A stretch of DNA of 64,000 nt from Serinus canaria (GCF_022539315.1 NC_066319.1:30218093-30282092), one strand, 5' to 3'; positions 13,641 to 27,923 are shown, numbered from the stretch's first letter. Numbers and translations are program-made. Notes: generated from the sequence alone by a model not told the origin.

Positions 13641-14679
13641 TGGGGGACTCGCTTAGAGAGAGACAACTGCTGTTACAGCAGAAGTCTGCATGGGGTACTT
13701 TGTCAAGGAGATCTTACATTAGTGTTTAGAATATTTAGAATAACCTAGTCACAGTAAAAGTTATTTGTCTGTATATTTTCAACACACAAACTCCAGGCAT
13801 TCTTATACATGTAGTTAATTTTCTAGCACCTGCAGCTATTACCCATTTCCTGGCAATATCATCATGCCCATTGAGGAGAGGAAGGACACGTTGGGTTGTT
13901 GGGAGTTTTTTTTTTAATGTTTACCCCTTCCACCTGTGTGATATTAGCCTGCATAATGGCCTGGAGTTAAAGCAAAGGAGGTGGCTGCTAGAAGCAAACA
14001 GGAAATGAGGCAATACCCAAGGTAAGGCAGGCAAGGGTAGCAGGGAAACAAGCGTGTGGGGATATTAACTGGTGAATATCCACATGCCTCTAAGCAGAGG
14101 GGTGATTTAGCTTTCCCTAGGCCCAACCTATGTATCAGAGGGACACTAAAGACTAGAATGCCCTCAGCTAGGAAAGTAGAGGAGTGAGAAAGAAGGAGAT
14201 TGGGGGTGGGATACTGTGAATGCAGGTGGGAGTGCAGGTAAAGGCTTGCTGCTCAGGGAGTGGGGGAGAGCTCGCAGGTGCATTGCAGGCTAGCAGCTTG
14301 ACAGTGATCAATGGAGGGCTCCGGCTGTGAACTGTGTACTCTCGCAGCCTGTAGCCATGAATGTGGTGGGCTTTTTTCCCCTGTTCCTTTGTATTTGGGG
14401 AATGAACTTCATAAAACCTGCATTCATCGTTTCTGCTCAGCCACATGACAAACTTCTACTGAACTGTGTCCTGGAGGGGTGATGCAGCCACAATAACAAG
14501 ATCCCTCCTGCTCCAGTCATTAAGAACACTGCATTTCTCATGTCACAGAGCTGGGGGAGGGGACCGAGAGCAGCCGAGGAAGCAAATGCCACTGAGGATA
14601 CTGTTTCAATATGAAAGAGACCATTAACCCAGTGTATTTACCTACAGAACTCAACAAATGCCCTACCAAAAGACATTCT

Positions 14680-14724
14680 TTTAATCTTATCATTAATCTT
14701 ATCATACTTTTAATCTTATCATAC
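14680..14724. repeat. Three-copy TAATCTTATCAT repeat
   Basis: The 12-base word TAATCTTATCAT occurs three times within about 45 bases with slightly different spacers, so it is an imperfect local tandem duplication. Confidence 0.85.
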
Positions 14725-15134
14725 TGCTCATCTTTCTCAACATCTGCCTTCCAAAAAAGCTGTTACTGATAAGCAAATTTACAATATTGCTCCCCTCTTT
14801 AAACCTCTTTAAAACTTCACAGTGCTAAAGGCACAGTGCTGATTTGTGTAGTGTCTGGAACCTCTTCTTCTCAAATGATATCGCCTGTATAGAGCATCTA
14901 ACTGAACACATCTGTTGAATGTAATTTGAATGCTGCATGTTTGTTCTATATGTATTATCTTCTATATTACTTGGAAATAATGGCTCTAATTTTTTTTTTT
15001 TTTGACAGTGATATTATTTGTGAAGGCGGTTTTCTACTGTCAGCAAGTTCAGTGAGTGTTCAAACACTGTTTGCAATTTTTTTAGTAAAATTTTGTTATT
15101 GATTGTATATGTGAACATTTAATTATTTTAATAG

Positions 15135-15190
15135 TTATATATATGTATAAAATATACATATATACATATATGTTCTTACATATATGTAGA
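15135..15190. repeat. AT-rich TATA/CATA repeat
   Basis: Alternating TATATATATGTATA, ATATACATATATACATATATG and TACATATATG blocks form an AT dinucleotide-like, partly self-complementary tract. Confidence 0.85.
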
Positions 15191-16666
15191 TGTGTATGTT
15201 TAATTCTTTTAATAGTTCTTCCCTGCTTCCTTTAACAGAAAAGAGCTGATGTGCTCATTCACAAGCAGATCCTCAGTTATCATTCACCATAATGCAGTCT
15301 CATGGGAGGAGATGAACAAGCTTTGTGTCTGTAGGATTACCTGCTGTACAGTACTCTGCTTGTGGGAAATGGGCCAACTAATAATGTTGGATTACAAAAT
15401 AGATGGAAATGACTGAAACGTATTTTCTTTTGGGATCAGAAATATTTTGCTAGAAGTTTTAGAACTTTCATCAAATTTAGTGACAGCAACTGGCATGGAC
15501 TATTTTAAAAAGAACACATTCAGCAAATTTCTGCTGAGAACTTTTCTCTACCAACTCCATTTTATCTGCTTTCTAAAATAGGTCCTATAGACTCTGACAC
15601 AGCCAAATTGCTGTGGCATGCAAAAATACTAGTGTTAGCTGAACCCTGGTAATTGTACAAACATGTGCTTTTAGCTGGGGCAAACACAGGATAAATGACA
15701 TTAACACTTCTCTTGAGTATAGACTAAACATACTTCTCCTCTCAGGAGGAAGCCTGACTGCAGGTCCAGCAGGGCAGCCTGGCTAATGGGCAGTAACTAT
15801 CTGAGCTTAGCCTGAAGATGTGCCCAGCTTGATGTGAAGCCTGGCTCCTTCCCAACAGTGACAACAAGGGGCCTTCCCTAGTGCTTGACCTGGTGAGTAG
15901 AGAGGGAAAGTGCATTCTAAGTGTTATTTAATTTGTATTTCTGTGATACTTAAGAGCTCTTGTTTGGATTAAGGACTTTGTGGTGCTAGGCTCTGTTTAA
16001 ACACACCTAAAAACATGATGCTGTCCTCAAGAGCTGCCTGCCTTACACAAACACACATGGAAGTCAAGTATGGTTTCCCCCTGAGGTTGGGCTTTGTCTT
16101 CTGTATCGCCTTGTGCTGTGCCAGGCATGTTGTCAGTTGTTGCAGGCCCTCCATATCTCACAGCCTGCACCTCTGCCTGCTCCTGGCTGAATTGGTAACT
16201 CAGCAAGTGCCTGTGTTTGTGTAGTACGCACTAGGGTGCCCAGAAAGATACCTGAGGCCAAGTGGGACAGACCTTCTCTTTTAAGGGTAGCTACAAAAAA
16301 ACCCCAGGTACTGTAGTTCTGAGTGGGGAGAGCTTGAAGTAGCTCAGCATGGAAAACAAGGACCTAGCACTAGGCAACTCAGGGGTCAAGAGAAGGCAGA
16401 GCTGATCTGGCATGGGCAGTACTACAACACCTCTTGGGAGTGCTGCATGCTTGGTGCATGCAGGATGACTAAAGGGCTGCAGGGCTTGTCATCCCATGGG
16501 AAGTATCTCTCCATCAACTCTGAGGCAATCTGTTGAAAAACAACAACAAAACTGCTTTTGGAGGCAGCAACTAAAGTAGGACCAGTGTGAAGCAGTTAGT
16601 TTACCCTGTGAGAAATTTGTTTTGCCCATAGGCTGTTCATAGGACTTCTGGCTTTAGCAGAAGTAC

Positions 16667-16768
16667 CACAGAATGTTCAGGGTTAGAAGCAACCTTAAAG
16701 ATCACCTAGTCCCAACCCCACCTTCCATGGGTAGGGACGCCTCCCACTAGACCAGGTTGCCCAAGGCC
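16667..16768 (-). mobile_element. CR1 LINE 3' end fragment
   Basis: Read on the + strand, it carries the reverse complement of the CR1 3' end: 'cacagaatgttcagggttag', 'ccttaaagatcacctagtcc', 'ccatgggtagggac' and 'ccactagaccaggttgccca'. It is therefore a short, 5'-truncated CR1 copy in - orientation, about 330 bases from a longer CR1 copy in the same orientation. Confidence 0.93.
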
Positions 16769-17092
16769 TTAGAAATCCTACCATATTCCCTACAACTTCC
16801 TCAATAAAGATGAATTGTAAGCATTATCTGTCTTTCAAAGCAGCAATCCTTCCTTTAGGAAGGAACGGTGGTGTGATTCCTGAGAAGGAATTGGATAAGA
16901 ACCTCTTTGGGTAATACCAAAGAGTGTTCAGTGGCCTATAGTGACAGACTTGTAGTGGTGTGCATCCAAATGGTACTTGGATTTACCATTTTCTAAAAGT
17001 AAGCAAAGACTTCTCTTTGCAGTAATCTTTTAATTTCCCCTCTTTCTCTCAACATTAAAGATCTGACTACATTACTCCTCATAAACCCAGAC
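16769..17092. other. Spacer between two CR1 copies
   Basis: I recognise nothing in this spacer. It may be unrelated DNA or heavily diverged repeat. Confidence 0.5.
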
Positions 17093-17812
17093 TCATAGAA
17101 TATGCTGAGTTGAAAGGGACCCACTGGAATCATCAAAGTTCAGCTCCTGGTCCTGTGCACAACACCATTGTCCAAATGCCTCTTGAACTTTGTCTGGCTG
17201 GTGCTGTGACCACTACCCTGCACTGTGTTTCAGTGCCCAAACACCCTCTGGGTGAAGAACCTTTTCCTAATATCCTCAGGCCATTCCTTCAGGTTGTGTC
17301 ATTGCTCACCAGAGAGAAGAGACTGGTGCCTGCCTCTCCAGCTGGTGCCTGCCCCTCCATTCTCCTGATGAGGAAGTTGCAGACAGCTATGAGGTCTTCC
17401 CTCAGTCTCTTCCTGGATGCAGACCAAGTGATTCCATCCACTACTTTTCTGGTTTTCCCTCTAGACTCTTCCCCATCTTTGTTGCTGTCCTTTGGATGCT
17501 CTCTAACACTTTATATCTTTCTTATACTATGGCTCTCAGAACTGCCTCCAGCACTGGAGGTGAGGCCACGCCAGAGCAGAGCAAAGGGGACAATGCCCTC
17601 CCTTGCCTGGCTGTGCCTGATGCACCCCAGGACACAGATGGCCCTCCTGGCTGCCAGGGCACTGGTGGCTCATGTTCAGCTTGCCACTGACCAGGACCAC
17701 CAGGTCCCTTTCCACAGCATTGCTCTCAAGTGTCTCGTTCCCCCATCTGTATGTAGTTTTGTCCTGTCCCAGGTGCAGAATCTGGCACCTGTCTTTGTTG
17801 AACTTAATTAGA
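17093..17812 (-). mobile_element. CR1 LINE, about 720 bp, 5' truncated
   Basis: This is the reverse complement of a CR1 3' region of a different subtype from the two shorter copies. Blocks in order on the + strand include 'tcatagaatatgctgagttg', 'aagggacccactggaatcat', 'ccctctgggtgaagaacctt', 'ttcctaatatcctcaggcca', 'gtgaggccacgccagagcag', 'tgcctgatgcaccccaggac' and 'ttgttgaacttaattag'. The element's 3' end is at the left and its 5' truncation near 17,812. A 233-codon open frame on the + strand (17,110-17,811) is antisense to the element and is not a gene. Confidence 0.95.
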
Positions 17813-19723
17813 AAACTTACTTAGAAAAGCTATATTGCTTTTTATAGATAGCCAATCAATTTAGTTGTGTTCAAGACCTACAGAGTGCCCATCTGGACAA
17901 AGTTCATCAATTTGGCTACAGCATCATTTATATGTAAGTTGTATGTGATGTGCTGCTTGCAATTACTCTGTCTTGTAGGTTAAACAAGTTATGTGGGTAG
18001 ACTGATTCCAGGAAAGCATTTACATATCAAAAGATGTCAGAATTCTCAAAACTGGTATAAGCTTAATAAACAAGTGTCCTCAGGTGTTGTTTGAGATGGT
18101 TTGGTTTTGTTCAGAAGGAAGGATGCAATGCAGTCAAGGTGTTGTGGTCTGACTGATAAGCCAATTCTGGTCAAGATGGGGCACAGAGCCTACACCACTT
18201 AGCTAACATCACAGAAGTGAAGCAACTTGCCTTTTCTTTAATGTATTGCACTCTGGCTCACTCCTGTGATCAGTCACTCCCAGTAAAAATACACATTTTT
18301 ACTCTTGTAGACAAAATGTATAAATATTTGACCCCTGGAAATATGATATACAGCTAGAGACAGCCCTTGAAAACCCTGGAGTATGTACGTGCATTATAAA
18401 TTTCCCCTATCTCACAGGACCAGCATGGTAGAAAAAAAGATAATCGGTTGTCTCTCTTGGTCTCCCTCTCCACCCCGCTCCCTCACGCCCTTGCACTCCC
18501 CCTCCCTTTTACTGCGGGATGTGCCAGCACTTGTCTTGGCAAAAGCCAGTCTTGGATTTTAAAACTGAAGAAAGTTCCAGGGTGTTAGTGGCTGGCTCAG
18601 CCTTTACCAGGCCTCTTGTCCTCCTGCCCCCACCTGCCCCACAAGCAGAGTACGTGGTGGTGGGTGTGTTCTTGGAGATGCAAGAGACTTCTCTGGGCTC
18701 AGGGCAGGTAACATCAGCTGATGGCTGTGTGATTTCCACCCAGCACCCTCCACTACACTGCACACAGATACTGCTCGTTTGTTCTCCCTGTCCAGGCAAT
18801 CTTTGGCATTGCTAGAAAGATTGCCTGCAAATCTTACCACCACCCCCACTTTTGGCAGTGGCAATTTCATCACATAAAAACTGCCCATTTGGAGTTGCAA
18901 AGCAGCTCATTTGCCAATGAAGCTACGAGCCTACAATTGGGTGCTTCTCCTTCAGACAGACACAGTCTGGTCTGAATTTCAACCAGGAACCAAGATATGA
19001 CAGTTTCCCATTCTCACTAGTACTTCACAGTGTCCTGTCCTGATCATTAAAGATTAAATCACCCTGTGAGTAAACATGCATGCTGTTCTTAAGGCATATG
19101 CATTTGCATCTGCAGCCAGGACTTAGTCTGGTGGGGCCTTGTGTATCATAATATGTTAATAATTTGTGACATTCCATCCTAAGCTTGCTCTCTCTATTTC
19201 TTCCTTGTTAAATTTAATGGAAACTTTTCATATAAGCTTGCTCCCCTGGTCATTATTTTTTATACCATCTTGTTCTTGTGTTAAGGTCATGATTTATTTT
19301 ACATGACTAATTCTCTCTCCCCATTGTTTTCTTTTCTGATATATTTAAATAATCCTGTCCCTGCTCTCCATTCTTGTTTCGTTGCTTTCAAATCAGTTTC
19401 TTTTAAAGTCTTCTAGGACAGTTTTCATTTTCCTGAACATCAGGAGTTGTGGTTTATTTTCTTTTGTAAATATAGGTGACAAGGGCTATGTGCATTGTTC
19501 TGGATGAAGTTTTGATACTGCCTTGCACAATGGTGGTAAATGCTTTTCTAATAGACTAAAGTATCTTGTCTAATTATCCTCTGACTGTGTTTACCTCTTC
19601 CATGACTGTGTCACACTGGTGGCTCCGGTATCCTGTATCCAATGGATGAATAAGTTTGGTCTCTATTCACTACTGCTTCTTACAAATACTGTGTCTCTGT
19701 CTTTGCAGCAGGAGCTCCTGCTG

Positions 19724-19751
19724 CCTAGGTGTATGACCTAGGTGTATGACC
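19724..19751. repeat. 13-bp tandem duplication
   Basis: The unit CCTAGGTGTATGA is present twice head to tail and is followed by CCTTC. Confidence 0.9.
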
Positions 19752-22700
19752 TTCTATGCTGTGAATTTCAGAAGCCATCACATTTTTTCCATCATGGTAT
19801 TCTACTCATCCCCTCTGTTGATGTGCCATCTCACCTTCAGTAAATTTCAGTAGCACACTATTATTATTAATTCTGTGCCTCCATCAGCCCTGCTTAAGAC
19901 AAATAATAACATCTCCTTAACTTTTGTCGTATGCTGTTCCTGTTGGGAATCTCGTCCTTAAAGCTGTAACACAAAAACTCTGTTGCAACTCCTGTTCATC
20001 AATGGCAGAAGTTATGCATGTGCCTTTGCCCATCTATTTCTGCTTTTCTCCAGTGCAAGCCAGGTGGGGAGAAAAGCAGACCTCTTAACCATGCAGAAGA
20101 GAACAGAAGTGTGCCCTGATAGGATCAGCCCTGAGTAGACCTGAGGATGGGATCCCTAGAAGGACTTAGCAAAGCAGCTGACATACTGATGGATGGGGAC
20201 TGAAAAGGATTTCTGCTACTTGTACAGTATTCCCAAATATGCTTTGGGAGTCACTGAGGAGGCACATTTTACTGGTGTTCTGCAATACATAGCTGTGGCC
20301 TTTACTCCACGCACAGAAGAGGCTAGAAAAAAACAAAAAGAGTCTTGAATTTGTGTGGCAGCTCATCTCCAGTCTGGTCAGTTCCATGGGAGAAGTCTCA
20401 GGGCTTTGAGTGCAGCATTTCCAAACACTGAGAACAAACCCTAAGCATCTGCAAAAACCACAGAGTGTACAGTTAATACACCCAGATGTGCTGTCAGCTC
20501 CACAGCACTGCACTGGAGTGGATGGAGCGTGTAAATCTTGGAAAGGTTAAAGCTGAGAGACCACTGATATGCATAAAGACTCATGTTCCTTCCAGGAGAA
20601 AGAGGAGGGGGGTGAGGTGTTATCATTCTCCATTAATCACTTACATCTCCAACCTGCCTAAATCCTCTGAAAAGAACCAGCAAAGAAAACACCAGCTGCT
20701 GTAGCTCCTACTTTTTCCTCTGTAACCACCGGTCTCCCTCCCTCCTCCCTGCTTTCCCCAGACTGTTTATTTTTACTGCTCGTGAATCAGCCAGGAACTT
20801 GCTCCCTGCAACAGGATCAGCTGAGAACAAGCTGCAGATTGAATGTTCCCTGAAATCCTGGGTTTGTTTTGTAGCTTAGGACCAGGAGCAAAACAGTGGA
20901 GAAAAGGAGAGAAAGTGATACCTGTGTTCTTCCTCACCCAGAGACTTTCATTCTGCAGAGAGTGGGACTTTCCCAACTTGCTCTTTGATCGCACTGCAGA
21001 TTTCACTAGAGATTCTGAGCAAGCTAAGCTTATAAAAGTAACTTAAGCTGTGGGTGCATTGGGTAGGGAACCATTGTTTCACACAGATGTGCCTACAGCA
21101 GCCTGAACTGCTGCACCTGAACACCACACTGCAAGCAGCACAAGGCTCTCCCTTTGGGCATGGCTGTGCTGGGATGTGAAAACTGCCCTGTCTTGAATTG
21201 CAAAAAGATTCACCTTCTAAGCTCAACTGCACCATGGCTACTCCAGCTCTGACATTAGTACTCATCTTGCACCAGGGGCAGGATGTTAGTGAGGTCACTG
21301 CCCTGCTTAGTGAAAGCCATGCTGGGTGACAGCCAGGTACATGAGTGGGGTAGCAAGACAGAAAATTGTGAAGAATGGTGACAGAGAAGTGACTGACAGG
21401 GAAGAAAGAGCTGAGACAGAGGGAAACAAGAGGGGAAAACTGAAGGAAGAAAAAAAGGAACTGAAACAATTCCCCTAATTTTTTTTTGTAAAAGGAGAAA
21501 AAGAAAAGGTAGAATCATCCTTGGGAGAATGAGTGTCTTCCTCAGCCCAAATGGGGTTGTCTCTTTGGTGCCTCTGTGAGCCCACACTAACCACAGTGCC
21601 CTGAGTGCAAGACCTGTGCATTCTCCTGCCAGTCCTGGTCCCTAGGAGGATCACACTACTGATCCACAAGCAGTAGAATTTGGGGAATCAGTTTGGAGTC
21701 CTTTCCTCCACAGAGGAAAAAAACAAGTAAAACCTTATTTACAGAGCGCCCCAAATAATAGCTTTCTCCAGACTCCCGTGTTCAAACAGTCCGAAGGCCA
21801 CCCTGACTTTTGCCATCCAACACACCATATAATCTGATTAAAATCCAGCATTTCAATTTGTACGCCTCCAAAAGGCATGAGGGCATTCCCTTGCCACCAA
21901 GTGGAATGGAAAAGCACTCAGCTTTTGTGCAGAGAGGTGCATCCCCCCATGCAGCCCTGCCACAGCATGCACCCAGAGGCTGAGCTGTCACTCGGGCTCT
22001 GGCCTGGTGCAGAACTGCTAATCTCACACCGAAGAGGCTACTTGCTGCCAAGACTTCTCTGCCAAAAGATAACTTTATAATACTGATAATCAGGTGCCCT
22101 GGGATGATTAAATGCCTGTTGCTTTCCTCTGTATGAGGAGTTTCTTGCTGACATGCTGCTTATTACAGCAAACCACATTAATTACAGAAAAAGCAGTCTT
22201 TTACTGAAAAGAAGCAACAGAATCTTATCTTAGCCTAGAAGTGGAGAAAGTGCAATTAATTAATTTGTTTCTAAGTCTAACCTCTAGACATAATAGATTT
22301 TCTAGCACGGCTATATATTGTAATTACAGGATGGAGCAAGTCTATACTGTAGCTTGTATTTGAGTGTGTAATGAGGAGTGAAAGATTGATGTTCAGTGTG
22401 GTCAGATGACTAATACACTGTTAAGAGCTGAACTGGTCGAGCAAGAGTAACAGGCACCGGAGATAGCATTTGATGTCTTGCTGAATAATGATGTAGTTTC
22501 CTATGTTAATTATCTTCCTTTAACCTGATAATTAACTTGTCCTAAGAGTACTGAGTGCAACACAACATTGAAGACACTGTTGCTCCATGGGTAGCTGGTG
22601 TCATGCCACTGCTCATCCCTGTGGTCTTTATTCTCCCTCAAGAACACTAGTGGATTTTCCCAGACTGCACACAGTAGGCATGGATATATAAACACATGTG

Positions 22701-22866
22701 ACAGATGACAGATGCCTTCTGAGAAATTGCGTTAATGATACTCTTCAGTCTTGTCTGGGAAAACAATGAAAGGAAAGATCAGGGTGAGAGAAAACCATAC
22801 CTTGATTGCAAAATTATGTTAGGTAAAACTTTAGCACAGACAAAGTAATTTTCATCCTAGGATTTG

Positions 22867-22905
22867 TGGTTTGGTTTTTGTTTTTGTTTTTGGTTTTTTT
22901 TTTTC
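22867..22905. repeat. T-rich (GTTTTT)n-like tract
   Basis: Runs of T broken by G pairs and single G residues form a simple low-complexity repeat. Confidence 0.85.
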
Positions 22906-25900
22906 GGTCAAACACATCCCTTTTGTAAAGTTCATCATAAAGACCTAGAGTACTCTTCCTCCAATGGAGTTCAGTGGGGTTTTAGCTCTCCTGCTGTGTT
23001 GAAATGATGATAAAACAATGTTGGGTCATTATAAGGTTTAAGCATGATAGATGCCCTACATTTACGGTGCCTCACTGGCTGAGTTCTCTGTAAAACTTCT
23101 CTCTGTGCTTGGCAGTTTAAGTCCTAGAGATTTTACTGTTTTTTTACTGGCTTTATAACCCAATCATAACTTCTCTGAAAAAAAAATCCCACACCAAAAC
23201 CAACAGGTGGGGTTGAGGTTTCACTGCAGAAACAAACAGACAAACAAAACTTTTAACAAAATAAATTCTTTGATAAGGAGGTTTCTGGCACAGTATTCTG
23301 GAAACTTAGCACACTGTACCTTCAAGCAACGCCACTCCTGAACTTTGAAAGCCGTAGGGGTCAGTTGTCACAGAAGTTTTTAAGGCTACAGGCAATAACA
23401 AAGGAGCTGCGTTTGTAATACCTGCATGGCTTCTGATAATTTCCTTGTCAGGATTCCATTTAAGGCTCCGTGAGCTTGACTGGCAATGTCTAGCTTACCT
23501 GCTCCTGCAAGCAGGGGTGACTCACCCGGGATTTCTATAGCCTGAGCACTAACAAAGAGCCTGTGACTTCCAATCTGCCTGGGGCTCCTGTCTGCTGCCC
23601 TGTGTGCCTTTGAAGACAACATGTATTCAGAAACAGAGGGGGAGGCAGAAATAAAGGGACAGGGAGAGCAACAAACCCAGATTACGGTTTGGGCACCTGC
23701 ACTTCCTGTTTCTGAGTGGCTCCACACACAGTTACAATGCTTAGATTCTTCTGCTTTACAGAGAAGAGGTACAGAGGTACCCCCTGCAACCCTTAATCTC
23801 AGAAGAAGCTTTTGATAAACAAAGCCCAGTAAGTGAGGTTGGATTTGGATATGGAGAAACATCACCAGAACCAAACTACGTCAGGGTAGCAAAGGAATTG
23901 CCTGAGTGTGTAGGCAGCAGGAGGCAAGTAGGAGAGTAAAAACACTCCTTGAGCTGATAAGAGTGGATTAAGGATTTGGCACTGAGCAAACCACTAGAGA
24001 AGAAGGACATGTTTTGAGAAAGGCAGAATGAGAAATCACGGCCAGTGCTGTTCCTGCCCTAATGAACTGACCACTGCTGGAAATGGTTATCACAGGATGG
24101 TGTTGAAAACCATCTACTATGATGGACGAGATGTTTTAGGTGTTGTAAGAAGGCACGAGTGATGCTTGCTGACACTGAAGCTCTGCACATGATTCTTATT
24201 TTCTCTCTCACTGGAGGCAGAAGAAAAGACACAAACTAGTAATATCCAGCCTGCTGTTTCAGGCTCACTCACATGGGGTCCAGGCTGTTTATATGGCAGA
24301 GATACCTTCAAGCCCTTGTCACCTCAGCCTCGAGTGTCTCTGCCTCCTCTCCTGCGCTGCCATCCACCAAGGGATGGGTGCGTGAGCTGGGGGTGTCCGG
24401 AGCAGAGGGAGAAGGCAGGCGGACAGCTCATGTAGCAAACAGCCTTGCAATGCCTAGATCCTGCAGTTTTTTCTTTCCCCCTATTGTTAAGTGGCATTGA
24501 GCACCAGCAAAACAGGAAACTGCTTCCTCCAGCCGCTGACCCAGCCAACCCAGGGCAGCTGCTGGCTGTGCAGAGTGGCCTCCACACCACCCTGTTCCTA
24601 GAAAGTGTCGGGACATTTGGAAGAGTGCTTAAGGAAGAGCAAAATGTACCACTAAATCTTGAATAAGTAGGTGTGCTTGGCAACTCTTACAAGAAGGGAA
24701 TTATACTGGAAATATCTGGTTAAAACAGTTTAAAAGACCTCTCTGTTTTCCCAAAATTAGGGCTTATGGAAGTGAGAGCAATGATATCTAAGCCAGTCTC
24801 TATCATTTCACTCATCCAGTAACTAACTTGACTGTCTTTTTTTTGTGATGAGCAGATCTTGTATCGGACATCATTACTTGAGTTATGAAGAAACTATTGT
24901 TTTACAGGCACTGCAGCTTTTGTTGTGATCCTTAAACCTCAGAAGTCCAGCCAGGTCTCGCTTTGCGGAGCATCCTCAACAGAGGCAGGAAATTGTGCTG
25001 GTGAGGTGGTAGGTGACCCTTTTCTTCCTGAGGCAGCAACACCCCATGGTATCAAGAGAATACATGCTGCTGGGGTTTCTGTCCTTCTGATGAGACTGCA
25101 AATGGAGGATAGCAATGACATTGTGGCTCCCTTTCTAATTACACATCCCCGGGTGATCTCTGATATCAAGGACAAGGTTATCCTCCCTGGTGACATTCTG
25201 CTGATCTAAAATTCCTGTTGATTTGTTTTGGTTTAGTTTTTGGTTTTGTTTTTTTCTATGTTGTGATATTCTTCATTTGGTCTTTTAAAAACTTACATAG
25301 TTTAAAAAAATTCCTGTAACTTCACTGGGAATGTCTGCTGGAAATTTTTCACAAGTGCATTTCTGTCTTTCTGAAAGTAGGACATATTGATGTGAAAGAA
25401 ATGATGCTCAGTCTAATCTCTGTCACCTCATTACTCTTGAGCTCCAACTTAATTACCTCCCTGATGCTTTGCACAGCTCCTAGCCAGCCATTTTGTGTCT
25501 ACTTAAAAAGCTGCCATACTAAATGAAGTGATGACTAGATATACTCTTCCCACTGGAAAGAGGAGACGTGAGGTTTGGTTGAGGTTTGAAACATCATTTC
25601 TAGAGCACCCAGAAGGTGCATCATATTGTACAGGCTTAATCCTGCATTCTGGAGTTCACAGATGACTGACACAGACCCACTGAAACCATGCTGAGCGCTT
25701 ATGTCACAAACCCACCGTGCCACACTCATGGCCACACAGTCTCTGGCTGATGTCTGTGTGTGCAGTGCAGTGTCACTTCCCAGCAGTGGTGGCAGCAGCC
25801 ACAGGCCAGGACTGAGAAGAGGAGGGGACAGACGGGACAGCTCGGCTGTGTCACCTCGCAGGTGCACTCCTTCAGAACAGGCTGTTCTTACACTCTGCTC

Positions 25901-27879
25901 TGCTCTACTTGCAGCTGAAAGTTACTGGAACCAATCAAAACACAGAGTGGATGTTCAAGTTGCATCTCTCTCCTTTTTTATCTGACCATTTTCCTCCAGT
26001 GTTTTGCACTGGATTTGGAGGTATGTGAGATTGCCTTTTGCTTGCTCCATCCTTCAAACTAAACTCGTATGATGACATGTTGCTTCTTGTCCCTTCCTCA
26101 CACTTTGGGAGTTAAATGAATTGGCTCTTTAATTTCCTTGTTCCCAGAAGTATGTTGAGCACTACATGGACTCAGTACATACATGCCATTGCAGGGTCTT
26201 ACAGAGCGCAGATGACACCATCACTTGTACAGATGAACAGCTCTGCATCTGAACTTTTCTTCCAGCCTTTTCCCCCCATTTTTTGTGAGATGGGGGCTTG
26301 TCACAAAACCACTTCAAGCATGTGTGAGACAATGATATAGTAAATATACATCCCTTATCTTCCTTGACAGGGAAGCTTTCTATAATCTGGATGGTACTTT
26401 AAAACCATGTAGGTCTCCTCCAACAAAAAATCTTTTTGTGTCTCACTCAGATAGGCTTTGATTTGCACAATAGCAATGCGGTGCATTAGAGTCATAAAAA
26501 ATGTATCCACATCTATTTCCTGGTCTCCCTCAGAAAATATAAATCACTGTTAACATTGCTATTACACAATGAAAGTCAGTGTCTGTTGAACTCGAGGTTA
26601 CACTTAACTTATCTTTAAACTCATTATGCATAAATTTGACACGATAATAAATAGAATAAGAGGGATTCACTAAAATGAACAGAAATGCTTAGGGAAGAGC
26701 TTAGGGTAAATGAATCAGTTCCTAACACACAAGGAACCTGTTTCTTGAGGAGATCTTCTCTTTGGAAGTTGGCTTTCTCACCAGCAGAAGCTTCTCACTC
26801 AGCAGCTTTCTGGTGGCATAATGTGGTCTCAAAAAGATCTTTCTAAAATGCCTTGTTTAGTTCTCTGTTGGAATCCATAAGGTATTCAGAATCTTTTTCT
26901 TTCGTGGGCCTACCAGCTCATAAGGTGAATAACACTGCTTTGTGCCTCTGTATCTACCTTGATCAGCAGGTCTCTGATCACTGTCCCCTTGCATGTCCTT
27001 TATTTCTTTTCACAAGGGCCACTATAAAGAAGGTTAAGACCCAATCTCAGGACTGACGTTCACCTGTACAAATGTAACCAACTGATTGCTTTGTTGGAAA
27101 ACCACCTAATACTAGAAAAAAAGAGTAAGTGTTCCTTCCTCTTGTTAAAATTTTTCTTCTCTACTCCCCTGGCACAGGGCTTAGGGATGTTATGGTAGCT
27201 ATTCCAGGGTTAACAGTCTTTCTGCCCAACCAGCCTCTGTTAAATGTTGGCTCTAGAAGGATTTTCCTTTGCCTATTAATCTCAGATCTGGTGAGGCCAG
27301 TAAGACAGTGAGGTGGGCATCTCTGTTTTTACAGGGCTAATGATAGACTTGTAGAGGGGGGAGACTGTTACTGGGCTCTGGCTCTAACACTGACTCTTTT
27401 TCCTGTGCATAGCTATACTTTGACGTGGTATTCTTGAACTTACAGATCAAAGAGAATTACCAAAATGATCCACTTGTGAATTGTGGGCCATTATCTGTTA
27501 TTAACTCATCTTGAGCACTGTGGTGAGCAAACTGTAATTTACAGTATGTTATTACATTTCTGCTCACTGTGGCGTGCAGCAGCTGAATATGTGTGTGTGC
27601 TAGTCCATAACTAGTAGTAATCTTTGCTGGCTAATTTGAATAGATCTTTGCCAACCTCTACTAAGGTTGATCAGGAATTTAATTTACTTCTAATAATTTT
27701 GTTTTTCTGCTTCCTGCTCCTCCCACCACATTTAGGAGAGATTGCACCTTCTCCTTTTCTCTTCAGTACATGATTGCTTCCAGAAAAACTTGGAAGTGCA
27801 GCAACAACCTCCTCCAGTTCTCTGCCAGATTTCCTTCAGGATTTAATGATTCAGGTGGCTTCATTTGCTAAATTTTTGC

Positions 27880-27880
<1 letters not shown>

Positions 27881-27920
<40 letters not shown>
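27881..27920. repeat. Poly(A) tract, 40 A
   Basis: Forty uninterrupted A residues. The upstream DNA has no recognisable retrogene or SINE body and I see no flanking target-site duplication, so it is listed only as a homopolymer. Confidence 0.95.

Positions 27921-27923
<3 letters not shown>

Larger units (their letters stand above)
13641..16666. other. Intergenic, simple repeats only
   Basis: No gene is recognised. It holds a three-copy TAATCTTATCAT repeat at about 14,680-14,724, a 15-base T run near 14,990 and a TATA/CATA tract at 15,135-15,190. Confidence 0.6.

Noticed and set aside
17110..17811. 233-codon open frame on the + strand
   Set aside because: It is wholly antisense to a CR1 LINE copy and its sequence is explained by the repeat.
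20948..21469. 173-codon open frame on the - strand
   Set aside because: It starts in low-complexity Phe/Leu/Ser sequence and no domain is recognised. Chance is the simplest explanation.
23386..23874. 162-codon open frame on the - strand
   Set aside because: No domain or exon structure is recognised, and there is no supporting context.
24925..25209. Open frame ending ...KDKVILPGDILLI
   Set aside because: The end looked protein-like, but I could not tie it to a gene or retroviral family, and there are no splice sites or neighbouring exons that fit.
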